This document shows positions 22,697-32,781 of a stretch of DNA of 64,000 bases, one piece after another. The notes below the pieces were generated by a model. The model made no database searches, was not told the DNA's origin, and was given only the letters and a program-made list of their open reading frames with translations. Every line of letters begins with the position of its first letter. Within the stretch, counting starts at the first letter, position 1. Made by a program: the position numbers and the translations under genes. Origin of the DNA: Cystobasidiopsis lactophilus (lineage: Eukaryota; Basidiomycota; Agaricostilbomycetes; Agaricostilbales; Chionosphaeraceae); the NCBI GenBank assembly GCA_001599975.1, contig BCIO01000002.1:930001-994000 (forward strand), given 5' to 3'.

Positions 22697-24304
22697 TTAC
22701 TCCACACAAGCAAAGAATGGCGACCTTCGCTTAGGTTTTGGATTAGATGCCGGGGTAGCATCAGGCGGCTTGGAGCCAGAATGGCCTTCTCCGGCTTCTT
22801 GTCGCGCCATGACCTTCCCTGGTGAACCAGGATGGCCCGAGGGAGCGGGTTCTGCTTCAGGAAAGATGAGCCGCTGCCCTCGCTTGTCGAGTGCGGTAGT
22901 CGGTGCTGGCTTTAGCGTTGCCACCTTGAGATTGAGCGTGCTGTAACACAAATACATATGAATTCAATGTCAAAAGCAAGAACACAGTGCTTACGGCAAT
23001 TCTCCCAACTGGACATCAAAGCCGTGATATATCAAGTAGACAAAGTGTGGGAAAGCAGGAGCTGGCGATACGGAGAGCATTGGCCTGACATCCAGGCACC
23101 AAATCCTTTTGTCATCGTCAGGTACGTCGTTTTTTCCCAGGGACAGGACGAGCTGCGACCGCTCCAAGAGAGCTCTGAAGTGCAAAACGGCCTTATGAGG
23201 CAAGAAGGCCACCCAGGACTGTGGAGTCAGAGTATGCCACAGCTCGGTCTTGGCCTTCAAAGCCTCCAGGGTCTTTGCAGTGAAGGCGTTCGTGTTTTTC
23301 CAACTGCAACGAGTGGCGTTACAATGACAGGCGTCACGGGATCGAACATTTCGTGCTCACCCCCATGTTCCAAGATCCACAGGGGCATACTTCTGGTCTC
23401 TAGGAGCGTACTTGACTTGCATCAGATAGACATTCAGCGCAACCTGCTTTGGCTCTGCAGAGGACGAAAAGTGTCCAGGTGGTGGCCTGATATCCAATCG
23501 CCACGGTCGCGTTGTAGGCTGGTCTATGATAACGGTCACAGGTTGTCGTAGAGTCAACTCTTTTCGTCCCAAGAGCAATCTGAAACGCAAGACGGCTCCG
23601 GTGCGCTGACTCTCATCTGATTCCTGCTCGGGTCCTTCTTGGCGATTCATGCACGGTCGGTTGAAGAGGAGCAAAAGACAGGCAAGGAGCGAGCAGTAAG
23701 AGGGGCTGTACCGTTCCGGTCCTCGGGCTCCCGAATCTGACCGAGATGAAGGAGTTGCGTTACGGTATAATGCATTCAAAGGTCGCTTGCAGGTCTACCC
23801 TTACGCTTGTCTATCGGCAAGCAGCCACTGACCAAAAAAGTGGCAATCAAGAGCAGATCATGGAGATAGCTGTCAGCTTCAACATCACACCGAGGCCTTC
23901 CTTTGTTCAATCAACTCCACGGCGAACAGTGTAGATGCAGGTAACAGAGCCTTCAAGAGCATCTGAAATCCATTTGAGATGGTACTGAGAGGCAAACACA
24001 GTTCACCGAGAGCAGCAAATGGCCCGACTGAAAGCCACTTGAAATAGGTGACGGCACGCTCAACGGCGGTCAAGTCTAGCTCCGCGAGGAGGTCAGTGCC
24101 CAGAGAAGAAGAAGAAAGGTACGCCAAGATAGAAGGCAGGCAGGCCAAGCCATGACGGAAGTTCGGGATGAGCTGGGGCCAGCTGAGCTGGGGTCGACTC
24201 CGCCGCTTCCATCGTGGGCACTCGTGGCGTGCACTCCTTGCTGCACGATAACCACTTCGAAACATGGCCAGAACGAGGTCAGACGCATTTAGACACCTCG
24301 TCAT
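22697..24304 (-). CDS. Multi-exon gene of unknown family
   Basis: Three downstream exons join well. A segment ends LMQVKYAPRDQKYAPVDLGT and splices by a 58-nt phase-2 intron near 23365 to WKNTNAFTAKTLEALKAKTE. That exon continues RIWCLDVRPMLSVSPAP, PHFVYLIYHGFDVQLGEL, then a GTAAGC...TTACAG intron (about 22940-22994) and a Pro/Lys-rich tail ending RRSPFFACVE (stop 22697). A hydrophobic stretch YCSLLACLLLLF near 23690 and another at about 24100-24150 suggest membrane association. The 5' exons are unresolved; ATGs at 24304, 24265 or about 24211 are candidates. I do not recognise the product. The 3' half is well supported by its splice signals and composition, the 5' half poorly. Confidence 0.45.
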
Positions 24305-24386
24305 CTTGATCAGAGCCTCTCCTTGCAGCGGGCACTAGCGCTTCCGCTTTTCCGCACTCGGTGGCGGGAGGCACTGCAGGCGAGGC

Positions 24387-24393
24387 TATAAAA
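24387..24393 (+). promoter_or_regulatory. TATA box of the small gene at 24468
   Basis: TATAAAA lies 75 bp upstream of the ATG and about 30 bp before a pyrimidine-rich start region (CTCTTGCTCTCTTAC). It is the clearest core promoter in the window and suggests strong or inducible expression. Confidence 0.6.
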
Positions 24394-24467
24394 GCAGCGA
24401 CCTTATCTCTTGCTCTCTTACATCCACTCCCATCGCATCTTCATCCCAAATCCAAAGCAAAGTCACA

Positions 24468-24756
24468 ATGGGCCTCCTCCGAACCGCCGTCGTTGCCATC
24501 CCCGCCGCTCTTGTCGCCAAATCGTATCTTGATAAGAAGGCCAACAAGGAGCAAGCACCAGCTCAATATGCTCCACCTCCTCAGCATCAGCAAGGCTACG
24601 GAGGCTACCCACAAGGTCAATATTCGCCACCTTCATACAAGTGAGCTTAAGTCTCCATTGGCCAAGAATAATTGAGGCTCACAATGAAGCAGCCCGCAGG
24701 CACAACAGCCACCTCAGTGGCAGGGACAACCAGAGAAGAGCCAGGGCAAATACTAG
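24468..24756 (+). CDS. Small Gln/Pro/Tyr-rich protein with N-terminal hydrophobic segment
   Basis: Two exons (24468-24640, intron 52 nt, 24693-24756) give a product of about 78 aa. It starts MGLLRTAVVAIPAALVAKSY, a short hydrophobic segment flanked by Arg and Lys. A Lys-rich turn follows, then a low-complexity tail of PPPQHQQGYGG type repeats that ends GQPEKSQGKY. No known domain. The length, strong TATA box and absence from long open frames mark it as an easily missed gene. It converges on the AsnRS gene. The alternative acceptor 11 nt downstream would give a different, less plausible tail. Confidence 0.6.
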
Positions 24757-25014
24757 CGTGAGTCCTCGCCGATCTTGCCACCACAAAGCCAGTCCTCATT
24801 CCGCAAAGCAGTCTTGATGCTCACCGGGCTGTATTTTGACGTCGACCGAATCTGAAAGGGCATTGACTGCTTGTAAGACTGCTGCAACGTGATTCCTGTG
24901 CCACGAAAGAAAGCGAGAGCAAGGTGTGGTTTTGAGATTCGATGCACCAAACCATGGTGGCTCTTGGGAATGCAATTGAGGAAGATCTGAGGTCTAAAAC
25001 GTGGTTTAAAGAGT

Positions 25015-27449
25015 CTAAGGGGTGGCGCGGCTGTGGCACCGCAAGGAATCAGCCTGAGATCACCGAGACGGCAAAATAGTTCCGAAACGCACCCAACGTA
25101 TCTGGGGTACAGGGTGCACTCTTTGACCGTGTAGCGATCAGTGAGCCATGCCAAGAAGCGCTGCGAGCAATGACAGCCAAAATCATCAACGCCTGAAGAC
25201 ATTGATAAGAGAAGGATGGTCTGCTCACCTCAACACCTAAGCCGTATCCGCCGTGCTCGCAAGTGCCGTACTTCCTCTGGTCGCTGAACCAGTAGTAGGG
25301 CGAAGGGTCGATGCCTTCTCTCGCGTAGCCGCCCATGAGCTCGGTCAAGTCGGACATGCGCATCGAGCCACCTGTGATCACACTCAGAAAATTGCTCAAG
25401 GCGCAACAGGTAGACTTGAGGACTCACCAGTGATCTCGCCGACACCAGGCATGAGCACGTCCACGCTCTCCGTGTACTTCTCGTCGCCGGGCACCTTCTT
25501 CATGTAAAAAGACTTGATCTCGCTGTTAATACCACCCAACATCTATCAGCTTTGGTTTCGATGATAAAATGAGGAGAGAACCAACACAGGAAAGTGAGTC
25601 AAGAAGATAGGCACGCCCAGCTGGTCCGTCATCTTCCGCTCCGCCATTTCGGCAATGTCGTCGCCCAGCTCGTGCGGCGCGAGCGTCTTGATGCCCGTCT
25701 TCTCGTCCAGTACCTCCTTCTCGATGCCGTGCTCGATGCAGTATGCGATCGCTTCTGAGTCTGTAAGCCGAAAGACACCTATCATGAGAGAAGGTCTCAT
25801 TCTGAAGGCATGCACCGCTCACACTTCATCCGCATGAATGGGCGCTTGGGAGCTACAAACTTGGGGTGCAAGGCTCGGATGAGCTCTGCTGTCTCTGGGT
25901 CGGCGAGCAGGCGGTCGACAGTCTTGCAGATCTGTGGCCAGAAATCCAAAAAACATTGAGCTTTCGCATACTTCAAAGATGGTGGGACCGCGACGCACGA
26001 GCTCCTCAATGTGTTCCAGCAAGTCCTCGAACGAGATGAATGCCAGCTCGGCTTCCAAGTGGGTGAACTCTGACAAGTGGCGTCTGGTTCGTCTGTGCCA
26101 CGATGACTTGCTCTAAGATCCAGACTTGAGATCTTGAAAGCGAGGAGGAAACGCACGCTTTCTCAGCTCTGAACGACTCTTGCACGCAGTACACGTCGCC
26201 CAAGGAGGGCAGGCAAGTCTCCAGGTAGAGCTGGGAGGACTGGGTGAGGTACGCTGGGGCGCCGTAGTAGTCGAATTCGAACAAGGTCGAGCCGCCCCTG
26301 AACGTTCCAACACAACACTCAGCAATGAAGTTCGAGCGAAAGGGGAGGAGGACACGCACTCGACCGAAGTCTGGACCAAGCAGGGAGGGGTGACTTCGAG
26401 CAGGCCCATGTCCTTGTAGGTCGCTCGGAAGGCGGCCAATAGCGCCGCTCGCACTTTCAAGACGGACGAGGCCTCCTTCTTGCGGATCTGGAGGTGCCGC
26501 TTGTCTGCTAGAATATCGGGCGAGGCGTCCTGTTTGCCGCAAATCTTCAAGATCAGCGTTTTGGACTGATTCAGAGGGAGAGTGAAGACAAACATCGGGA
26601 ACCATGTTGGTGATGGCCTCGGCTCCACCGGGCGCGTGGCCGACAGCCTTCCACCAATCAGAGACCAACTCGTGGCCGCCCTCGGCCGTCTTGCCTTCGG
26701 GCACGACTTGAAGCATGCCGGTGATTTCGACCGTGGATTCTTGTTGGAGCGTGAGGGCGTCAAACGTTTGTGCCTGTTTGCGGCCAAAACTATCCGAATC
26801 AGCTACGCAGAGATGATATAGAGTAGGCAAGGGCACAAACAAGGCGGCCGGACAGAACGCATTGGAGGTAGCCGGTGCCATCTCTCAGGTCGATGAACAT
26901 CAATCCGCCTTGATGCCTGACCGAGCTGGCCCAGCCAAAGACCCTCACTCTGGATCCTCTAGCGGCCGTCGCCTGTCGAATCTTGATCCGCCGCGCCGGC
27001 GTGGTGGGCTCTTCAAGCACAATGGCTTTGGACGCCTCCAACCTCTTCGCCTCCGCCTCTGCCCTCTCCGCCGCGCCTGCCTCGTCCCTTTTGGCCACCT
27101 CGGCCGCTTTGGCCACCTTGCGCTCGTGCGCCTCGAACAGCTTCTTGGCCTTTTTCAGCGCGGACGCCGTGGGCGCTTCGAACGCCGGCGCGGGCTTGTC
27201 GGCCGTCGCGGCTTTTTTGAGCTGGGCTGGGATGTCAGAGGAGCTGGCTTGAATGTAGGCGTGCAGGAGGGTCGAGTAGGGCTTGGCGGCAGAGCCATCG
27301 CCAGTTTCGTCTGAGCCTGAAGCGCCTTCGTCCACGAACACTGTGTGTCGTCACAAGAAGGTGAGTCATGAGCAGACTGGAGTGTGAGAGCGACAAGCAC
27401 CTGTAGTAGTGCCAAGCAAGGCGTCTTTGACAGCTGTCAGCGACTCCAT
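25015..27449 (-). CDS. DED81: Cytosolic asparaginyl-tRNA synthetase
   Basis: This is a class II aminoacyl-tRNA synthetase that charges tRNA-Asn. The first exon reads MESLTAVKDALLGTT and splices to VFVDEGASGSDE, the fungal N-terminal appendage. A charged helix rich in Ala and Lys (27030-27200) precedes the OB-fold anticodon domain (RVRVFGWASSVRHQGGLMFI). The catalytic domain shows VTPPCLVQTSVE, GGSTLFEFDYYG, motif 2 FRAEK followed after an intron by HLSEFTHLEAELAF, and motif 3 GGYGLGVE joined to RFLAWLTDRY. The C-terminus splices to YPRYVGRATP (stop TAG at 25015). At least seven introns interrupt it. It shares a 159-bp divergent promoter with UPF1. Confidence 0.95.
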
Positions 27450-27608
27450 CGTTGTTTGACTCGACGCATAATTTGCCTTGACCAGCTTCGTCGACCCTCG
27501 CCCGCCTGTGATTTGTGGTTTTCACCTCCGCGCGGCGCAACAGTGTCTCACCCAGGCCAAAGCAGGCAATAAGGCTACAGCGCAAGCGACGCCGATCCTG
27601 GATTGCAA

Positions 27609-30600
27609 ATGGCCTTTGATGGCGATGCGAATGTCGTTACGCTCGACTGTACGTTGCCTTGCTTGCCCTTTAGACCTCGCTCGTCCCTTGGTCTCATGCG
27701 GTTGGGCCACCCTACAGACCTGGACAGCCCCGGCCAAACCCCAAACCAAGCGCCGGCAGCCAATGGCGCAGGAGCAGCTTTGAGCAAGGACCAAGCGGCC
27801 GCCCTGTTGGAGGACAACGACTTCAGCTCGGCAGCTGACCCTGCGCATGCTCATGAGCTGCCAGCCAGCCCGCACGGGTGCGCTTACTGCGGCGTGTCGA
27901 ACCCGTCCAGCGTTCGTCCTTTGCCTTCCTCCTCAAGATCTCATGTTTGATCTTACCTGGCGATTGCGTGTTGACGAACAGGTCGTGCAATGCTTGACTT
28001 GCTCCAAGTGGTTCTGCAACTCCCGCGGCGCTTCGACAGGCGGCAGCCACATCGTGAACCACCTGGTGCGCTCCAAGCACAAGCAGGTCACCCTCCACCC
28101 TTCCTCCCCCTTGGGCGCCACCACGCCGGAGTGCTACTCGTGCGGCGCCCGCAACGTCTTCCTGCTCGGCTTCATCCCCGCTAAATCGGACACCGTCGTC
28201 GTCCTCCTCTGCCGCCAGCCCTGCGCTTCCGGGGGCAACTCGACCGCGAGCTCAAAAGACATGGTCTGGGATACCTCCCAGTGGAGCCCGCTGATTGAGG
28301 ACAGGCAGTTCTTGTCTTGGTTGGTCAAGGTGCCCAGCGAGGCGGAGACGGGCAGGGCGAGGCAGATCACTTGGGCCCAGATCAACAAGCTCGAGGAGCT
28401 CTGGAAGGACGACGCCGCGGCCACGCTGGAGGACCTGGAGAAGCCGGGCGTGGACGATGAGCCGCAACCCATCTTGCTCAAGTGCGTCGTGGCCCTTCCC
28501 TCTATCAACGAAATTGTCAGGATGTTGATTCGCGAGATGGCCTTCTGCACAGATACGAGGACGCCTACCAGTACCAAAACATCTTCGGCCCTCTCGTCAA
28601 AATCGAGGCCGACTACGACAAGAAGCTCAAGGAGGCCCAGACCCAAGATGGCCTGACCGTCAGATGGGACAAAGGTCTCAACCAAAAGCATGTGGCGTGG
28701 TTCAACCTGCCCAAGCTCGAGTCCGGCGAAGTGCGCTTGGCGGTGGGAGACGAGTTGAGGCTCAAGTACGAGGGCGAGCTCCAAAAGCACTGGGACGGCG
28801 TCGGCCATGTCATCAAGGTCCCCAACAGTGCGTTCCGTCCACCACCTTTTGATCTCACGATAGTTGCTCATGACTTTTTGGAATCATTGAATGCACAGAC
28901 GTTTCAGACGAGATCGCAGTCGAGTTGCGCCGGTCCGACGACCCGCACACGCCCACCAGCTGCTCGCTCAACTTTGCGGTCGACTTCGTGTGGAAGTCGA
29001 CCTCATTCGACCGCATGCAGCTCGCCATGAAGACCTTCGCCGTCGACGAGCAGTCCGTCTCTGGCTACATCTATCACAAGCTCATGGGCCACGAGGCTTC
29101 CTTGCCCAACACGCTCAGAGCGACTTTGCCCAAGAGGTGCGTTTTGTCCTACCTTATTCGTTTCACGCGAATGCTTAATGAGCCTGATGATACGCACAGG
29201 ATGTCGGCGCCTCACTTGCCCGATTTGAACGCCTCCCAAGTAGCCGCCGTCAAATCCGTCTTGCAGAAGCCGCTGTCTCTGATTCAGGTTGGTCGAGTTT
29301 CTCTACCCAATTCCGTGTGAATTTGGTGAGATTGTTGCTCCAACAGGGACCACCGGGAACGGGCAAGACGGTCACCTCGGCCTCGATCGTCTACCACCTC
29401 TCGCGCATGTCGCCTGGCCAACCCGTGCTCGTCTGCGCGCCCTCCAACGTCGCCGTCGACCACCTCACCGCTAAGATCCACCAGACCGGCCTCAAAGTCG
29501 TTCGTCTGACCGCCAAATCTCGCGAGGCCCTAGAGAGCTCGGTGTCGTTCTTGACCCTGCACGAGCAAGTCGCCGCTTTGGCCTCCGCCACTTCTGGTAT
29601 CAAGGGCCAGGGAGAGCTGGGCAAGCTGATTCGCTTGAAAAACGAGCAAGGCGAACTGTCCAGCTCGGACGAGCGCAAGTTCAAGACGCTCACCCGCCAG
29701 GCCGAGAGGGAGCTCCTCGGTGGCGCCGACGTCATTTGCGCGACCTGTGTCGGCTGCGGTGATCCTCGACTGGCCAAGATGAAGTTCAGAACTGTCTTGA
29801 TCGATGAGGCTACCCAAGCGGTGGGTTGCGCGCTTTGCCTCTTAAGATCTTCCATCGCTGATCTCAAACATCGCCTCCATCCACAGACCGAGCCGGAGTG
29901 CATGATCGCCTTGACCTTCGGTTGCAAGCAGCTCGTCATGGTTGGCGACCACATGCAGCTCGGCCCCACCATCATGAACAAGAAGGCGGCCCGCGCCGGG
30001 CTGACGGTGTCCATGTTCGAGCGCCTCATCTCGCTCGGCAACAGGCCAATCCGCTTGACCGTCCAATACCGCATGCACCCTTGCCTGTCCGAGTTCCCCA
30101 GCAACATGTTCTACGAGGGCACCTTGCAAAACGGCGTCACCGCCCCGGAGCGCATCCGCAAGCAGGTCGACTTCCCCTGGCCCTCCGACATCACGCCCAT
30201 GTACTTCCACCAGAACTTGGGTTCCGAGGAGATCTCCAGCTCCGGCACGTCCTTCCTCAACCGCACCGAGGCCTCCAACGTGGAGAAGATCGTCACCCGC
30301 TTCTTCAAGTCCGGCGTCATGCCCCACCAGATCGGCATCATCACGCCGTACGAGGGCCAGCGCTCCTACGTGGCCAACTACATGCAGATCAACGGCTCGC
30401 TCAAGAAGGAGCTGTACAAGGAGATCGAGGTCGCCTCCGTCGACGCCTTCCAAGGCCGCGAGAAGGACTACATCATCCTCAGCTGCGTTCGTAGCAACGA
30501 GCACCTTGGCATCGGCTTCTTGAGCGACCCCCGCCGGTTGAACGTGGCCTTGACCCGAGCCAAGTACGGCTTGGTCATCCTCGGCAACCCCAAAGTGCTC

Positions 30601-31385
30601 AGCAAGGTGGGTCGACGGTCCTCCTTGATGTGCTACCTCGCTCACACTTTTGTACTTCTCCTGCAGAACGCCCTTTGGCATCACTTGTTGACGCATTACA
30701 AGGAGAAGGGCTGCCTCGTTGAGGGCCCGCTGAACAACTTGCAGCCATGTGGGTGTTCCCCTCGTTCTAGTGTGTCAATACTAAGAATTGTTTCTGTGGT
30801 CTTTAGCTATGATCCAGTTCAGCCGCCCTCGCCGACCTCTGGAGCGCGCCAACATTGCCCGCTTCGAGCACAACGCGCGCGAGTACATGAACCCTCCCGT
30901 GGAGCGTATGTGTCTCAATTGCGTTGTAAAAGATATGATCTTGACTGTTCCGCTTGCAGCACGCATGGCACCTCCTACGAAGGGAGTCCCGCCCACTTTT
31001 GCGCCCGGCTACTTCCGCAACGAGACCGGCTACATTCCCTCCGACGTGCAGTCGATTCGCTCCCAGGCCACCTACGCCTCTGGCCTGCCTTCCAACTTCA
31101 CTTCGTCGGGCTTGTCCTCCTACGGCGGATCGGTTCGCTCGACTAAGACGGCTTCGGTGGCCGGCAGCTTGGCCGACGAGACCGCTTCCATCTCGTTCAG
31201 CCAGGCCGACCGCATCCGCGACGCCGAAGAGCTGGGCTCTGAGATCGACTACAAGAGCCAGGCTGGCGATATGGACGACCGCTTGAGCAACTTTTCCAGC
31301 ACCGCGCCTAGCCAGATCACTGTAAGCCAACGATCAACTTCTTTAATGCTTGGCTGGGCTGATGTCCGCCCTTCAGACCTGGTAA
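27609..31385 (+). CDS. UPF1: UPF1/NAM7 RNA helicase of nonsense-mediated decay
   Basis: Upf1 is the ATP-dependent 5'-3' RNA helicase central to nonsense-mediated mRNA decay. The Cys/His-rich UPF2-binding domain runs from [12 protein letters not shown] through [30 protein letters not shown] and [15 protein letters not shown] (27880-28230). The SF1 helicase core has Walker A GPPGTGKT (29347), Walker [31 protein letters not shown], and motifs V-VI in [20 protein letters not shown] and [14 protein letters not shown] (30430-30580). The C-terminal tail is Ser/Thr/Gln-rich with SQ sites and splices at 31325 to a 9-nt final exon ending Thr-Trp-stop. The start at ATG 27609 gives [13 protein letters not shown]. 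The gene is complete and normal in size. Confidence 0.96.
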
Positions 31386-31400
31386 TGGACGCTTTACGAG

Positions 31401-32512
31401 TCATGGCATCGCTTTTGCCTCCCTCTTCTTAAGGCTTTTAGCAGCCTTTCCACCCTTTGGCAGATTTTGATCTTCGCCTTCTCTACGTTGGTTCGGAACC
31501 GACGCTTGCCGCCTAGCTGCAGCAACAGCATAGCTGACTATCCGCTGGCGCTCTTGCTCGCGCATCGCTTGCGCGACCGCAAGGGCCTCCGGATCGAAGG
31601 CTTCGAGACGCAAGAGCAGCCCCGAGCAAGAGCTTCCCAAGGTCATTGGTGTACAGTCTTTCCTGTTGCACGCTCTCTCAAGGTGTTGTAGACGGATTGG
31701 GGCAAACGGTGTCTGGTCTCCGCCAACGCGCTCTCTTTGTATTCCTTTCAAAGCAAACGCATGCAAAGACTGTCCTTTTGAAAGCCTCTCAAAGGACCAG
31801 CTCCTCCTCCAGAGCGAAGGTCTCCAGCTCGGCGTACAGCGCCAGCCTCTCATATTGGCCTGGAAGGGGCTGCTTGGCAGAACAATGATCAGGTTCTGCA
31901 CTGAGGATTCGGGAGGAGTCCGGCACCTCCTCGTCGTCGGAGCTCTTGCTCGATTTCTTGCGCTTGGACTTGGGGTTGGCTTGAGCGGAGAACTTTTTTC
32001 GTCCTTTGATCTCTGCTCGGAAGACACTGTCGTGGTCGCTTGCCTCCTCCTCGTCGCTGGCTGGTCCGAAGCGTGAGCGAGAGGCCCTTCGCCTTTGACA
32101 GCACCGACTCACTATCTCCCAGGTGGATGGAGTGGACTCGGGGCCTTTTGGTCAAGACAGAGTCCTTGCGCTTGGGCAAGAGGAGCAGCAAGTCATCGAC
32201 CCCGGCAGGTTCGCTGAACACGGAGGCAGGACTCCGAGAGAACGAAGGGCTGGCCAGCTTCTGAGGCTTTGCCCTGCGCTTTGAGGCCTTGTTGGGCTCT
32301 AGATCAATCGTGTTGAGCTTAATGGGAGGCCTGTTGGGCTTGAGAGCGAGGGGAGTGCGCTCGGAGAGCGGGACGCCTTTGACTTTCGCTCGCCGAGGAA
32401 TGGGCGTGATTTCGACGCTGGGAGAGGGAAACGAGAACGATTCATGTTGCTGCTGCTCGTAGGAGGTATTGTAGTCCTCGGGATAGAGGGTGTCGTCCGA
32501 ATTGACTGACAT
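31401..32512 (-). CDS. Basic, probably nuclear protein of unknown family
   Basis: It starts MSVNSDDTLYPEDYN and has an acidic then proline-rich N-terminus. Basic clusters such as SKRRAKPQK and KSKRKKSSKSSDDEE could act as nuclear localisation signals. A possible helical segment LYAELETFALEEELV is followed after an intron by LEAFDPEALAVAQAMREQE and a Lys-rich end KAAKSLKKREAKAMP. Two introns are likely (around 32085-32110, and about 31660-31815). No catalytic motif is visible. Its stop lies only 15 bp from the UPF1 stop on the other strand, so their transcripts must overlap at the 3' ends. Confidence 0.6.
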
Positions 32513-32781
32513 CGTGTCCTCACATTGCTGGTGGGTGGCGGAAGACCGCTGGCTTGAGCTCACATCAGCGTGGGTTGGGCGCCACCGCTATAGACAACAG
32601 CATCATGGCAGTTGTTACAGACTTGAACATTTAACGTTGGCCAGCTTCGAGGCCTACAAATACAGGGAAGCAACGAGAGTTGTTCGATATGGACTCCGGT
32701 TGTTCCGGCACAGGACCCAAACCCTGCAGAGCCTTCTTCGCCTAGGCTGCCATGAACAGGTCAAAGAGCAACCGGATCTCT

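Noticed and set aside
23890-23990. QYHLKW-like peptide resembling the ceramidase C-terminus on the minus strand
   Set aside because: No other ceramidase motif is nearby, and the match is too short to claim a fragment.
26862-27314. 150-codon plus-strand frame over AsnRS exon 2
   Set aside because: Arg/Gly/Leu shadow of the Lys/Ala-rich N-terminal helix of AsnRS.
29842-30696. 284-codon minus-strand open frame
   Set aside because: It is a shadow of the UPF1 helicase exon, where every conserved motif reads on the plus strand.
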